A stretch of 64,000 bases of DNA from Bacillota bacterium (GTDB lineage: Bacteria; Bacillota; SHA-98; UBA4971), in assembly GCA_014360195.1 (NCBI GenBank), contig JACIXY010000001.1, positions 62,001 to 126,000 of the forward strand, written 5' to 3'. Positions within the stretch are counted from its first letter, which is position 1. Every line of letters begins with the position of its first letter. Shown piece by piece: positions 8,754-17,938 of this stretch. Below the pieces are notes generated by a model, which had not been told where the DNA came from, made no database searches, and worked only from the letters and a program-made list of their open reading frames with translations. A program made the position numbers and the translations under genes.

Positions 8754-9842
8754 ATGCCTGAGAACGCAAGTGGCCTTAGACCTGCTTCGGATGCCCCAGG
8801 CGAGATCAGCGAGGTCCGCACCCTCGACGATGTCCGGGCCGTGCGCGTAGACCCAAAGACGCGGTTCTACTCTGCGCAGCACGAGGAGATCCGTCGGGGC
8901 CTCACGACCGACATCTACTTCGTTAGGACGCGCGAGATCCTGGACAAGCTGCACCTTGGCCGAACACCTGTGGTTGGTGAGATCTTTCCGCGCAAACCTG
9001 GCATACTTGCGGGCGTCGGAGAGGTGCTTCACCTGCTCAAAGGGAAACAGGTCAAAGTGTGGTCCGTCCCCGAGGGAGGGGAGTTCGCCCCCAAGGATGT
9101 CGTGATGCGGATAGAGGGACCCTACGAGGAGTTTGGCATGTTCGAGACCACCATCCTTGGGTTCCTCGCAAGCTCCAGCGGGTGGGCCACCGCTGCGCGC
9201 CAGGTGAAGGAGGCTGCCGGTGACAAGCAGGTCATATGCTTCGGCGCAAGGCACGTCCACCCGGCAGTGGCGCCTGTCATGGAGCGCGCTGCGGTCATCG
9301 GCGGTGTTGACGGGGCAAGCTGCATCCTCGCGGCAAAGATTCTCGGCCGTGAGCCATTGGGCACCGTCCCGCACGCGATCTTCCTCATTGTGGGGGACAC
9401 GGTAAGGGTGGCCAAAGCTTACGACGAGCTGATGCCGCCCGATGCTGCGAGGATCGTCCTGGTTGACACCTTCAAGGACGAGGCGGAGGAAGCCCTGCGG
9501 GTCGCGGAGGCCCTCGGGAAGCACCTCGCCGGGGTCCGGCTGGATACCCCTGGCGAGCGAGGCGGAGTGACAGCTGACCTTGTGGCCGAGGTCCGCGCCC
9601 GCCTGGACCAGGCCGGATACAACCACGTGAAGATCTTCGTTTCCGGCGGGCTGTATCCTGACAAGATCCGGGAACTTGCGGCAGCCGGGGCGCATGCCTT
9701 CGGGGTCGGCAGCTTCATCTCGCAGGCACCCCCGATCGACATGACCCTCGATCTCAAGGAGGTCGCCGGCAAGCCCATCGCCAAGAGGGGCAGGATACCC
9801 GGGAGAATCCACAACGAGAAGCTGGAGCTGGTCATGGGGTGA
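8754..9842 (+). CDS. Nicotinate phosphoribosyltransferase
   Basis: A 362-residue enzyme that joins nicotinate and PRPP (with ATP) to give nicotinate mononucleotide, the salvage entry to NAD. Family features are the N-terminal TDIYFVRTREIL block, FGARHVHPAVAPVMERAA with GARH at about residues 163-166, and the C-terminal TIM-barrel phosphate site (GVRLDTPGERGG, then KIFVSGGLYPDKI and FGVGSFIS). The shortened length and barrel order fit the archaeal/clostridial type rather than the long PncB form. ATG 8754 is preceded by AAAGGAG. It seems to be transcribed alone from its own promoter. Confidence 0.88.
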   Translation: MPENASGLRPASDAPGEISEVRTLDDVRAVRVDPKTRFYSAQHEEIRRGLTTDIYFVRTREILDKLHLGRTPVVGEIFPRKPGILAGVGEVLHLLKGKQVKVWSVPEGGEFAPKDVVMRIEGPYEEFGMFETTILGFLASSSGWATAARQVKEAAGDKQVICFGARHVHPAVAPVMERAAVIGGVDGASCILAAKILGREPLGTVPHAIFLIVGDTVRVAKAYDELMPPDAARIVLVDTFKDEAEEALRVAEALGKHLAGVRLDTPGERGGVTADLVAEVRARLDQAGYNHVKIFVSGGLYPDKIRELAAAGAHAFGVGSFISQAPPIDMTLDLKEVAGKPIAKRGRIPGRIHNEKLELVMG

Positions 9843-10201
9843 GCACGGGCCGCCACGGAGCCGCCGCGGGGGCGCTGCGGGCTGCGGGGCCGCTTCGGGG
9901 CCGCTGCCGGGGCGGCGCAGGGCCGGTGCTGCTGTGGCCGGCGAGCGGTGGTTTGGGCGTTTCAGCAGCCTGGACTTGCTGAGCCCGGTGAGCCGTCGGA
10001 GTAATCCGAGGTCGGAGCGGTTTGAGGGATTTGAGAGGACGGACCTGGCAGAGCGTGCGGAGGGGGCAGAGCAAGCAATTGCGGTGTTCCACTTCCACTG
10101 GGCTGGTCGGGGTTGCTTCAAAGCAGGAAACGAGGGCCTGGTCTAGAATGTTAGTCAGAAGAGTGGGAGAAGCGTAGGGCGCAGGGAGGGGTTGCTAGGC
10201 C
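9843..10201 (+). other. Gene-free interval before oppD
   Basis: These 359 bases hold a very GC-rich stretch with repeated GGGGCCGCTGC-like units near 9860-9920 and then a purine-rich leader. No ORF has coding character and no clear promoter was found. Confidence 0.4.
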
Positions 10202-11185
10202 ATGGGCGAAACGCTTTTGGAGGTAAGGGACCTCAAGACATACTTCTACACTGAAGACGGGGTCGTGCCGGCCGTGGACGGAGTTTCGTTCTCGGTGGAG
10301 AAGGGAGAGACCATCGGCATCGTGGGGGAGAGCGGGTGCGGCAAGAGCGTCACCTCTCTCTCGGTGATGCGGCTTATTCCCAACCCGCCTGGCAAGATCA
10401 TCGGCGGCGAGATAATCTTCGAGGGTGAAAACATCCTCGAAAAGAGCGAGGCCGAGATGAGGCACATCCGCGGCAACGAGATCTCCATGATATTCCAGGA
10501 GCCCATGACCAGTCTCAACCCGGTATTCACCATTGGCGACCAAATCATGGAGGCGATCATGCTCCACCAGAAGGTGGGGAAGAGGGAAGCCCGCAAGAAG
10601 ACCATCGAGATGCTGAAGCTAGTGGGCATCCCGTCCGCCGAGAAGCGGGTTGACGAGTATCCGCACCAGATGAGCGGCGGGATGAGGCAGAGGGTCATGA
10701 TCGCCATGGCGCTATCGTGCAACCCGAAACTCCTCATCGCGGACGAGCCGACCACCGCGCTTGACGTGACCATCCAGGCGCAGATCCTCGACCTCATGCT
10801 CAAGCTCAAGGAGGACCTGGGGACCGCGATCATGCTCATCACCCACGACCTCGGGGTCATCGCGGAGACCGTGAACAAGGTCGTCGTCATGTATGCTGGG
10901 AAGATCGTGGAGAGCGCCGATGTGGTGAGCATCTTCAAGAAGCCCGAGCACCCGTACACGTTGGGGCTTCTCGGGTCCATTCCCAAGGTGAACGAGGATC
11001 GCGAGCGTCTGCAGGTCATAGAGGGCGTCGTCCCGAACCCGTTCGACATGCCCACGGGGTGCAGGTTCCACCCGAGGTGCAGCTTCGTGCGGGATATCTG
11101 TAAGGAAGAGGAGCCTGAACTCGTTGACGTCGAGGACGGTCACCAGGTCAGGTGCTGGAAGTTCCTCGATTATCACAAGAACTAG
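10202..11185 (+). CDS. oppD: Oligopeptide ABC transporter ATPase OppD/DppD
   Basis: A 327-residue ATP-binding subunit of a peptide/nickel-type importer. Walker A GESGCGKS is at about residue 40, the Q-loop is in [15 protein letters not shown], the ABC signature is MSGGMRQR, and Walker B is [12 protein letters not shown]. The C-terminal oligopeptide-transporter domain carries the iron-sulfur type cysteine pattern [14 protein letters not shown], typical of OppD/DppD. It is followed 28 bases later by oppF. No permease or binding-protein gene lies on either side, so the cognate membrane subunits must be elsewhere. Confidence 0.92.
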   Translation: MGETLLEVRDLKTYFYTEDGVVPAVDGVSFSVEKGETIGIVGESGCGKSVTSLSVMRLIPNPPGKIIGGEIIFEGENILEKSEAEMRHIRGNEISMIFQEPMTSLNPVFTIGDQIMEAIMLHQKVGKREARKKTIEMLKLVGIPSAEKRVDEYPHQMSGGMRQRVMIAMALSCNPKLLIADEPTTALDVTIQAQILDLMLKLKEDLGTAIMLITHDLGVIAETVNKVVVMYAGKIVESADVVSIFKKPEHPYTLGLLGSIPKVNEDRERLQVIEGVVPNPFDMPTGCRFHPRCSFVRDICKEEEPELVDVEDGHQVRCWKFLDYHKN

Positions 11186-11213
11186 GGAGAACTCGAGGAG
11201 GCAAGGGAACGTC

Positions 11214-12215
11214 ATGGGAGAGGTGCTTCTTGAAGTAAAAGACCTGGTGAAACACTTCCCGATAACGAAAGGCATAGTCATCTCCAGAAAGGTCGGCGCC
11301 GTAAAGGCCGTAGACGGCGTGAGTTTTCATATAAACCGCGGCGAGACCTTGGGCCTCGTGGGGGAGAGCGGCTGCGGCAAGTCAACGACGGGAAGGCTCA
11401 TCCTGAGGCTCATCGAGGCCACCTCGGGCGAGATAATCTTCGAGGGCAAGAACATCCTCAAGCTCAGTCGCGAGGAGATGCGCGAGCTTCGCAAGGACAT
11501 GCAGATAATCTTCCAGGACCCATATGCGTCCTTGAACCCCAGGATGACCGTGGGCGACATCATCGGGGAGCCCATGGAGATCCACAGGATAGCACGGGGC
11601 AAGGAGAAAGACAAGAGGGTGCGCGAGCTTCTCGAGGTCGTGGGTCTCTCGCCGCTTCACGCGAGGAGGTATCCGCACGAGTTCTCCGGCGGGCAGCGGC
11701 AGAGGATCGGCGTCGCGCGGGCGCTCGCGGTAAATCCGAAGCTCATCATCTGCGACGAGCCGGTTTCGGCCCTCGACGTATCCATCCAGGCGCAGGTCAT
11801 CAACCTTTTGCAGGACCTCCAGAGGGAGTTTGGGCTCACGTATCTTTTCATCGCTCACGACCTGAGCGTGGTGAAGCACATATCCGACAGGGTCGCCGTG
11901 ATGTATCTTGGCAAGATAGTGGAGCTTGCGGCAAAGCACGAGCTATACAACAACCCGCAGCACCCATACACTGAGGCGCTTCTGTCGGCGGTGCCAATAC
12001 CGGACCCGACCAGGAAGAAGCAGCGCATCATCCTGGAGGGAGACGTGCCAAGCCCCATAAACCCGCCGAGCGGGTGCAGGTTCCACACGAGGTGCAGGTA
12101 CGCGCAGGACATCTGCTCTATAGAGGACCCGGCGTTCGTCGATATCGGCGACAACCATTTCGTCGCGTGCCACTTCAGAAAGTCCCTGGGGAACAGAAAA
12201 GCGATGGTGCACTGA
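11214..12215 (+). CDS. oppF: Oligopeptide ABC transporter ATPase OppF/DppF
   Basis: A 333-residue ATPase that pairs with OppD. Walker [11 protein letters not shown]-loop [15 protein letters not shown], signature [10 protein letters not shown] and Walker [13 protein letters not shown] are present, and the C-terminal cysteine cluster [14 protein letters not shown] closes the protein. ATG 11214 is chosen over the upstream 11124 start because it follows the oppD stop, has GAGGAGG upstream and begins with the usual [13 protein letters not shown]. Together with oppD it supplies the energy for a peptide-type importer whose channel is not in this window. Confidence 0.92.
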   Translation: MGEVLLEVKDLVKHFPITKGIVISRKVGAVKAVDGVSFHINRGETLGLVGESGCGKSTTGRLILRLIEATSGEIIFEGKNILKLSREEMRELRKDMQIIFQDPYASLNPRMTVGDIIGEPMEIHRIARGKEKDKRVRELLEVVGLSPLHARRYPHEFSGGQRQRIGVARALAVNPKLIICDEPVSALDVSIQAQVINLLQDLQREFGLTYLFIAHDLSVVKHISDRVAVMYLGKIVELAAKHELYNNPQHPYTEALLSAVPIPDPTRKKQRIILEGDVPSPINPPSGCRFHTRCRYAQDICSIEDPAFVDIGDNHFVACHFRKSLGNRKAMVH

Positions 12216-12468
12216 TGGTGCGCTGAATGGCGAAGGGATGCCGCACTGAAGCGCGGAGGGACGAGGGACAGGCAAGCCCGGTCAGGAGTGGTGGGCGGCT
12301 TCACCAGGTGAGGTCTCGCGGGCTCGCCTGCAATCCGGCAATGACAGCGGGCCCGCCGGGGACGAGCGGGCAGACTCTCTTCCGCTTCGTATGGGTCACC
12401 CCTGGGCCTGCCTAACGCGCTGCCGGCAGGCCGGCGCGGCCCTTCCAGCTTGCCAGAGGATCTTGTTG
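12216..12468 (+). other. Gene-free interval after oppF
   Basis: No ORF with coding character is seen. The bases near 12421-12440 contain the short inverted unit TGCCGGCAGGCCGGCG, which could form a small hairpin but lacks a T tract. Confidence 0.35.
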
Positions 12469-12497
12469 TTGACATTTCGGGTTTAGCGCCTTATAAT
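12469..12497 (+). promoter_or_regulatory. Consensus sigma-70/SigA promoter of tRNA-Leu
   Basis: TTGACA at 12469-12474 and TATAAT at 12492-12497 are separated by exactly 17 bases, a perfect consensus. The tRNA begins 36 bases after the -10 box. Confidence 0.85.
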
Positions 12498-12533
12498 CAT
12501 TGACGTAGACAGTTCAATATGCTTAAGGTTTGT

Positions 12534-12619
12534 GCCCGGGTGGCGGAAATGGCAGACGCGCACGTTTGAGGGGCGTGTGGGTAACCCCCGTACGAGTTCA
12601 AGTCTCGTCCCGGGCACCA
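12534..12619 (+). tRNA. tRNA-Leu (anticodon GAG)
   Basis: An 86-base class II tRNA with encoded CCA. GCCCGGG at 12534-12540 pairs with CCCGGGC at 12609-12615, the discriminator is A and CCA follows. The anticodon stem CACGT/GCGTG closes the loop TTGAGGG, giving anticodon GAG, which reads CUC and CUU. The long variable arm (GGGT/ACCCCC) and the T arm (ACGAG, TTCAAGT, CTCGT) are complete. Confidence 0.93.
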
Positions 12620-12909
12620 TCATTTGAGCGCACGGATCTCACAGCCACAGGCGGGATGCCAATTTCGGACACGCTGCCGGAGACTACGGCGCGCAGCGAA
12701 CGTATCAGCACCGGGGTCATGCTCCATGCGGAGGATGACCCCTTTCTTGTGTACCCAGCGCACTCGGGCTTTGCCCTGGCGTCACCGCCTTCAAAAGGCT
12801 CGGAAGACGCTGCCGGGGTGGTTTGCCTCGCCTCGCCTGCCGTGGCGGGGGTGCGGGTGGAGTGTGGGAACCCCGGCGTTTGTGGTCATTAGTAGCTCCA
12901 GACGCTCAC
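12620..12909 (+). other. Gene-free interval after tRNA-Leu
   Basis: No supported gene in 290 bases. ORFs here lack ribosome sites and family features. The interval separates the tRNA from the convergent DUF1540 gene. Confidence 0.35.
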
Positions 12910-13155
12910 TCACATGCGCTGCACGTTGTCTACGTGGGTCTTGTCCGACCCTCTCCGGACGAACGTCTTGCAGCAAGTTTCCTCACACCGTCCTGCCGGA
13001 GTAGGGGGTGCCGTCGACGCCTGCGGCGCATCGAAACTGTCGGGCTTCTCCTGGGCGAGCTGGTCGGAAGTGACCATGATCTGCGACGCGCCGCAGATGT
13101 TCCCATTCTTCCAGTAGTGGCAGTTGCTCACGCTGCACATTATCCTGTTATCCAC
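12910..13155 (-). CDS. DUF1540 domain protein
   Basis: An 81-residue cysteine-rich protein. The N-terminal half carries the DUF1540 pattern CSVSNCHYWKNGNICGASQI, and a second Cys group (CEETCCKTF) stands near the C-terminus after a Pro/Ala linker, so it probably binds a metal. DUF1540 proteins are small, widespread in Clostridia and Bacilli, and of unknown function. GTG at 13155 is preferred because AAAGGAG lies 10-14 bases upstream on the minus strand; the longer frame to 13191 has no ribosome site. It is the only minus-strand gene between 1 and 24.7 kb. Confidence 0.78.
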   Translation of the reverse strand: MDNRIMCSVSNCHYWKNGNICGASQIMVTSDQLAQEKPDSFDAPQASTAPPTPAGRCEETCCKTFVRRGSDKTHVDNVQRM

Positions 13156-13261
13156 GTCATGAACTCTCCTTTCGCAAGCGAGATCCTGCACTGCCCTGTC
13201 ACGAGGTTGAAACCGCTCTTTCGCGTCTATTCTGTCCTGCAGCGGCTCATGCTATGAAGCC

Positions 13262-13400
13262 GTGCGGTCTGCGGTTTGCGACCTGCGACCTGCGACCAGC
13301 GCCTTGCGCCAAGCGTCGTGCGCTATGTGCCAGGCGGCGTGCGCCTTGCGCCTACAACGCCTACTACGCCTGGTATGCGTGGTACGGCCACGCTCAGGGT
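13262..13400 (+). repeat. Low-complexity GCGACCTGC / TGCGCC stretch
   Basis: Imperfect short-period repeats (TGCGACC repeated several times, then variants of GTGCGCC and CTACNNCGCC) fill the interval upstream of the second barrel gene. ORFs through it are artefacts of the repetition. No promoter is evident, and the rest of the 13156-13566 interval shows nothing else. Confidence 0.5.
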
Positions 13401-13566
13401 CCTTCCTGTGATTTCCTGACTTCAGAAATGCACTTCTAGCAGGATATTCAGAGACAGGCAGCGAAATAGCCGATAGACAGGCGCCTTCCGGGACTGCGTG
13501 GCCTTGTGCCAGCGCAGGATCGGAAGGCGAACGCATCATACGAGGGAAAAGGATGATTGTGCCATC

Positions 13567-15093
13567 ATGAGGCGGAAAGTGAAACCGGGCGAACTGCGGC
13601 TCCAGGGAGGGGAAGGATGGCTTCGCGAGAGCAGCCCGCGCGCCGCCCAGGGGCTGCCAGCGCCGCCGAGGACGCGGCTGTCACAGGGCCGGTTCGCTGA
13701 GAAGGTCCTGGCGTTCGTGGCTGCCTGTGTGCTGGGGGTGGGGTTTACACCGGAGGTGGTCGCAGCGGGCGCGGGTGCCGCCGGGGGTGCGCGCTATGAG
13801 GGGGTGAAAGCGACCCCCGGACGCGTGGTGGTGCGCGGCGAGGGGAGCCCGCTCCTCTACATCGGCGGTACGCTGGGCATAACCGCTGAGATGTTCCTCG
13901 GGGACATTCCTGCCGGACCGGAGGATCCCGATGCGGCTGATCCTGCTGACGGGACGGGCGACGGCGTTTCCGGTTCGACGAGCAATGACGGCAGCGCGCC
14001 GCAAGGTGGCGATTCGGCGGCCGGCGGATCCGGCGAAAGTTTCTTGCCGCCGAGGCCGTCTGGCGTCACACTTCCTGGCATCAGGCAGGACCTCGACCTC
14101 ATGGTTGACGCAAGGTTCGGCGACACCATCCGGGCGTTCACGCGCCTCTCGATGCAGGGGTTCTGGGGGGTCGGGAGCCCGAGCGATGCAAGCCCCTGGA
14201 TGCCGGCAGTGGCGCGCCCGCTTCTGGTCGACGAGGCCTGGGCCCGATACTCCGGGCAGGGCTTTCGGGTGTCCGCGGGAAAGCGCAGGTTTTCCCTCGG
14301 CCCCATCGGCCTCCTCGGCAGGACCGACCTGGAGGCGCCTGAGGGGGTGTACGCGGACGCGACCGTCCGCGGGTTGGGCCTCACCGGTATCTGGGCGAGG
14401 CTGAGCTCAGGCTACTACTATAACAGCTCATTTGTTACGCGGGCTGACGACCTTTTCGCCCTGAGGGTTGAGAAGCCATGGAAGCACGCGGCCGTAGCCT
14501 GGAACTACCTCGCAAGCGGCCTCGGGGATGAGTCCGGTCACTCTCTGGACGTTTCCGCGAGCGTGCTCGGACGCAGCATCGCGGCTGAGGTCGCGTTCTT
14601 CAGGTCGAGTTCCACACTGTATCCCGAGTTCCGCACCGACGGATGGGTGCCGGCGGTCGTCGTGAGGGTTGAGCCCCTTAACACTCCTGTTCACAGGCTG
14701 ACTCTTTCATACGGCAGGATCGCGCGGGGGTTCGCGCCCTACTACTCAAGCGTCGCCTCGCGGTCCGGCGGCCAGGGGATTCCCTTCGACCAGAACACCG
14801 AGGGGCTAGCGGCAGGCTACGACAGGCGAATCTCCGGGGACACCGAGGTGAACGCCCGCGCCACGTGGCTGCGATTTGTGGACGAGGCCGCTGCACACGG
14901 CGGAGCGGCGGGGGGCGAAGGGCAGAACCACAGCCTCGCCCAGGCCGAAATCACGCCCACGCTGACCGCGTCCGTGCAGGTGACGAAGGAGCTTGGCCCC
15001 AACACAAGCGCTCGCGCAGGGTACGAGCACTGGTGGATGGAGAGCGGCAGAAGCTACGGGAGACTTACGGCAGGCCTGGCGGTTAGCTTCTGA
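13567..15093 (+). CDS. Exported beta-barrel-like protein
   Basis: A 508-residue protein. After a basic lead comes a hydrophobic segment (VLAFVAACVLGVGF, about residues 45-58) ending in Ala/Gly, fitting a signal peptide. A Pro/Gly/Asp-rich, low-complexity region follows, then some 300 residues of alternating strands with Gly, Tyr, Ser and Arg (for example FRVSAGKRRFSLGPIG and RLTLSYGRIARGFAPYY), ending in RLTAGLAVSF with C-terminal Phe. That is the layout of an outer-membrane barrel. The N-terminus before the signal is long, so the true start may lie downstream of ATG 13567. I do not recognise the family. An amidase gene follows. Confidence 0.6.
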   Translation: MRRKVKPGELRLQGGEGWLRESSPRAAQGLPAPPRTRLSQGRFAEKVLAFVAACVLGVGFTPEVVAAGAGAAGGARYEGVKATPGRVVVRGEGSPLLYIGGTLGITAEMFLGDIPAGPEDPDAADPADGTGDGVSGSTSNDGSAPQGGDSAAGGSGESFLPPRPSGVTLPGIRQDLDLMVDARFGDTIRAFTRLSMQGFWGVGSPSDASPWMPAVARPLLVDEAWARYSGQGFRVSAGKRRFSLGPIGLLGRTDLEAPEGVYADATVRGLGLTGIWARLSSGYYYNSSFVTRADDLFALRVEKPWKHAAVAWNYLASGLGDESGHSLDVSASVLGRSIAAEVAFFRSSSTLYPEFRTDGWVPAVVVRVEPLNTPVHRLTLSYGRIARGFAPYYSSVASRSGGQGIPFDQNTEGLAAGYDRRISGDTEVNARATWLRFVDEAAAHGGAAGGEGQNHSLAQAEITPTLTASVQVTKELGPNTSARAGYEHWWMESGRSYGRLTAGLAVSF

Positions 15094-15251
15094 AGCTGTT
15101 CGCGGCACCCACACGCCGGAGGGCAGCCGACGGAGGGCAGTCGGCGAAGGGAGAAGGCGAACGGAGAACGCGGAGGAAGAACAAGGACGGAGAAGAAGGA
15201 CAGGGACAAGGAAAAGGACAAGGACAGGGACAAGGAGGGGCGAAAAGACGG

Positions 15252-15911
15252 GTGAGAAAGATGAGCATGAAGAGCATGATGAGAGCGCTGGTTTTGTGTG
15301 CGGCTTTGGCGACCGCTGTGGCGGCCGCATCGCCCGCGGCACTCGCGCGCGGGGGGCTACAGGGAGTTAAGATCTTCATCGACCCCGGACATGGTGGGCC
15401 TGAGCCGGGCGCCATCGGCCCGTCCGGATTGCGCGAGTCCGACGTGAACCTCCGGGTGGCCACCGCCTTACGGAACTGCCTCGTCGAGTACGGCGGCGCC
15501 ACGGTGAAGATGTCACGCACGGGCGACGTTGATGTGAGTCTCGGCGAGAGGACCGCAGCGGCAAACTACTGGGGAGCCGACAGGTTCATCTCCATCCACC
15601 ACAACGCCTCGTACAACCGGAGCTACAACGCGACTGAGACCTATGCGTACACATATGCGGACTGGACCGCGCTCGACCTCCGCAACAAGGTCCACCGAAG
15701 GCTCGTGGCGGGCCTCGGGCTTCCCGACGGCGGAGCGCGCACCGCGAACTTCTACGTCCTCAGAAACACCTGGATGCCTGCGATCCTCACGGAGGCGTCC
15801 TACATCAGCAATCCGTACCAGGAGGCACGGCTCAAGGACATGGGTTACACCTGGCGCGAGGGGTACTACATTTACCTCGGCATTGCCGATCACTTTGGTG
15901 TGGCGCCCTGA
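15252..15911 (+). CDS. N-acetylmuramoyl-L-alanine amidase, exported
   Basis: A 219-residue Amidase_3 family zinc enzyme that cuts the bond between MurNAc and the stem peptide. A signal peptide (LVLCAALATAVAAASPAALA) ends at about residue 35. Zinc ligands and catalytic residues are visible: FIDPGHGGPEPGA (His), then the Glu in LRESDVNLRVA, SIHHNASYN (His) and ILTEASYISN (Glu). The protein is only the catalytic domain, with no cell-wall binding repeats. It stands 158 bases after the barrel gene; the interval is a purine-rich GGACAAGG-type repeat. GTG 15252 follows AAGGAGGGG; ATG 15261 is a possible start. Confidence 0.9.
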   Translation: MRKMSMKSMMRALVLCAALATAVAAASPAALARGGLQGVKIFIDPGHGGPEPGAIGPSGLRESDVNLRVATALRNCLVEYGGATVKMSRTGDVDVSLGERTAAANYWGADRFISIHHNASYNRSYNATETYAYTYADWTALDLRNKVHRRLVAGLGLPDGGARTANFYVLRNTWMPAILTEASYISNPYQEARLKDMGYTWREGYYIYLGIADHFGVAP

Positions 15912-16224
15912 GGACTCTTTCCCGAAACGCTTTCCTGGGGACCAGGTTGCGCGAGTTGACGGCTGGGGTGGTCTTCCAGGGACCAGATCCGCGGGCGAGC
16001 CTCATCATTTGGGGACCAGCTTGGCGTCGATGCCGGTCCCGTGGGGACCACCCCTCTCACCTTCGCTTTCGAAAGCCTCGCAAGGTAGATCACCCCGGAC
16101 CAGATCCCGCAGGTCTCGCAGGTCTCGCAGGTCGCGCAGGTCGCGCAGGTCCTGTCATCCTTCTTGCCGGATGGGTCTGCCTATGATACCATTATCTTGA
16201 ACACGCCGAAAGAAGTGAAGGCCG
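15912..16224 (+). repeat. Interval with a 9-bp tandem repeat
   Basis: No gene is supported. Five tandem copies of a 9-base unit (GCAGGTCTC or GCAGGTCGC) occupy 16109-16153, and GGGGACCA-like words recur from 15938 to 16050. TTGCCG at 16164-16169 with TACCAT at 16187-16192 is a weak candidate promoter for the GNAT gene. Confidence 0.5.
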
Positions 16225-16806
16225 ATGCTACGCGGCGATAGGATCGTGCTTCGCGAGTTCAGGCGGGGTGACCTGGAACCCATCCAGCGCTGGGTGAACA
16301 ACGAGAACATAACCCGGTACTTGTCGTTTCCCCTCTTTCCGCAAACGGCCGAGCAAACGGCAGAATTCCTCGACAGGCACCTTCACCAGCGCGGCGCGCC
16401 GAATGAAGGGATCTTTGTCATCGCCCTGAAAGACGACCCGAACCTAGAATACATAGGGGCTGTGGGGCTTCACAACATCGACTACAGGAACCGCCATTGT
16501 GAACTCGGCATCGTCATCGGCCGGGAAGACCTCCTCGGGAAGGGCATAGGCAGGGAAGCCATTCAGCTCGTCCTGGACTTCGCCTTCAACTTCCTCAACA
16601 TGCACAAGGTGAACCTTCGCGTCTTCGAGTACAACGAGCGCGGGCGGCGGTGCTATCTCAAGTGCGGTTTCAAAGAGGAAGGGCGAATCCGCGAGCAGCG
16701 CTTCTACGACGGCCGATACTGGGACGAGATCATCATGGGGATCACAAGAGACGAGTTCCGGCGAAGCTGCAATCCTGCGCGCTGCGGCGGTAACGCGGGA
16801 GTTTAG
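16225..16806 (+). CDS. GNAT family N-acetyltransferase (RimJ/RimL-like)
   Basis: A 193-residue acetyl-CoA dependent acetyltransferase. The fold opens with IVLREFRRGDLEPIQRWV, the typical start of RimJ/RimL-like members, and has the acetyl-CoA loop in EDLLGKGIGREAIQLVL (about residue 108) and the late motif KVNLRVFEYNERGRRCYLKCGF. The substrate may be a protein N-terminus, an amino sugar or a small amine; the sequence does not decide. ATG 16225 has GAAGTGAAGG upstream. It stands alone between repeats and an ABC operon. Confidence 0.85.
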   Translation: MLRGDRIVLREFRRGDLEPIQRWVNNENITRYLSFPLFPQTAEQTAEFLDRHLHQRGAPNEGIFVIALKDDPNLEYIGAVGLHNIDYRNRHCELGIVIGREDLLGKGIGREAIQLVLDFAFNFLNMHKVNLRVFEYNERGRRCYLKCGFKEEGRIREQRFYDGRYWDEIIMGITRDEFRRSCNPARCGGNAGV

Positions 16807-17014
16807 GACCTGTTCACCACATGGTTAGAAAACACGCACGCTTTTTGTGAAGTAATCGTGTGAAGTATTCGGGTAGAATCCTGCGTGACGCGTGCAAGAT
16901 GTGCCCTCACACCCTGGGATCAACCCCAAACGGCGGTACCCAGGCACCCAGCGGAACCCGCGTCGCGCAGGACATAACGGACGTGTGTGCCTGCGAGCGC
17001 GCTGGGGGAAGGGG

Positions 17015-17938
17015 ATGAAGAAGATGGATGCGGTTGTCGTCTCCGGCTTGCGCAAAACTTACGGCAAGACTGTGGCCGTGGACGGCCTTGACCTCCGGGT
17101 CGGGTGCGGCCAGGTGTTCGGGATGCTCGGCCCCAATGGGGCGGGTAAGACCACGACCGTAGAGATCCTCGTAGGGCTTCGCACCCGCGATGCCGGCGAG
17201 GTGTCGGTGTTCGGAATGGACCCCGCGAGGCAGGGCAGGGAGGTGCGCTCGCGCATCGGCGTGCAGCTGCAGGCACGGGGGCTGTACCCGCGCCTTACGG
17301 TGAAGGAGACTGTGACGCTGTTTGCGAGTTTCTACGAACGAACCCTGCCCGTGGATGAAGTCATCGAGCAGGTTGGGCTCACCGCCAAAGCGAGGACGGT
17401 CGTGCGGGCGCTCTCGGGTGGGCAGGCCCAGCGGCTCGGCGTGGCCCTCGCCATGATAAACGACGCGGACCTGGTGTTCCTGGACGAGCCCACCACAGGG
17501 CTCGATCCGCAGGCGAGGCGAAGCCTCTGGGACGTCATACGAAGCATCAGGAGTCGTGGGAAGACGGTTTTTCTCACCACGCACTACATGGACGAGGCCG
17601 AGCGGCTGTGCGACAACGTGGCGGTTGTGGACCACGGCAGGGTCATAGCGTTCGGCTCCCCGTCCGATCTCATCTCCGAGCACTTTCAGGAACAGGCTAT
17701 CGAGTTTTCCAACTCGATCCCCAGTGTCAGGGAGAAGTTCGAGAAGCTGCCGGGTGTCACTCGCACTCGTTTCAGCGAGAACGGCGCCACGCTCTACACG
17801 CGCGACGTGCCTGCCACGATGGCCGCGCTGATGCAACTTGCGACGGGCGACGGCATCCACATTGATGACGTCATCGTCAGGCGGGCTACCCTTGAGGACG
17901 TGTTCCTGAAGCTCACGGGAAGGAGGATACGCGAGTGA
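17015..17938 (+). CDS. ABC exporter ATPase (ABC-2 type)
   Basis: A 307-residue ATPase of a drug/antibiotic-type exporter. Walker A is GPNGAGKTT (about residue 40), the signature is LSGGQAQRLG, Walker B is LVFLDEPTTGLD, and the H-loop is FLTTHYMDEAE. The C-terminal segment (RRATLEDVFLKLTGRRIRE) is the usual tail of this class. ATG 17015 is used because it follows GGGGGAAGGGG and the upstream frame has no family similarity. The stop overlaps the start of the permease gene, so the two are co-translated. The substrate is unknown. Confidence 0.9.
   Translation: MKKMDAVVVSGLRKTYGKTVAVDGLDLRVGCGQVFGMLGPNGAGKTTTVEILVGLRTRDAGEVSVFGMDPARQGREVRSRIGVQLQARGLYPRLTVKETVTLFASFYERTLPVDEVIEQVGLTAKARTVVRALSGGQAQRLGVALAMINDADLVFLDEPTTGLDPQARRSLWDVIRSIRSRGKTVFLTTHYMDEAERLCDNVAVVDHGRVIAFGSPSDLISEHFQEQAIEFSNSIPSVREKFEKLPGVTRTRFSENGATLYTRDVPATMAALMQLATGDGIHIDDVIVRRATLEDVFLKLTGRRIRE

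Noticed and set aside
8679-10121. Minus-strand frame of 480 residues opposite the nicotinate phosphoribosyltransferase gene
   Set aside because: Composition is that of an antisense shadow; the plus-strand gene is certain.
9934-10146. 70-residue frame ahead of oppD
   Set aside because: No ribosome site and no family character; overlaps the presumed leader of oppD.
13254-13439. Short frame of 61 residues in the low-complexity stretch
   Set aside because: It is made of TGCGACC-type repeats and has no coding support.
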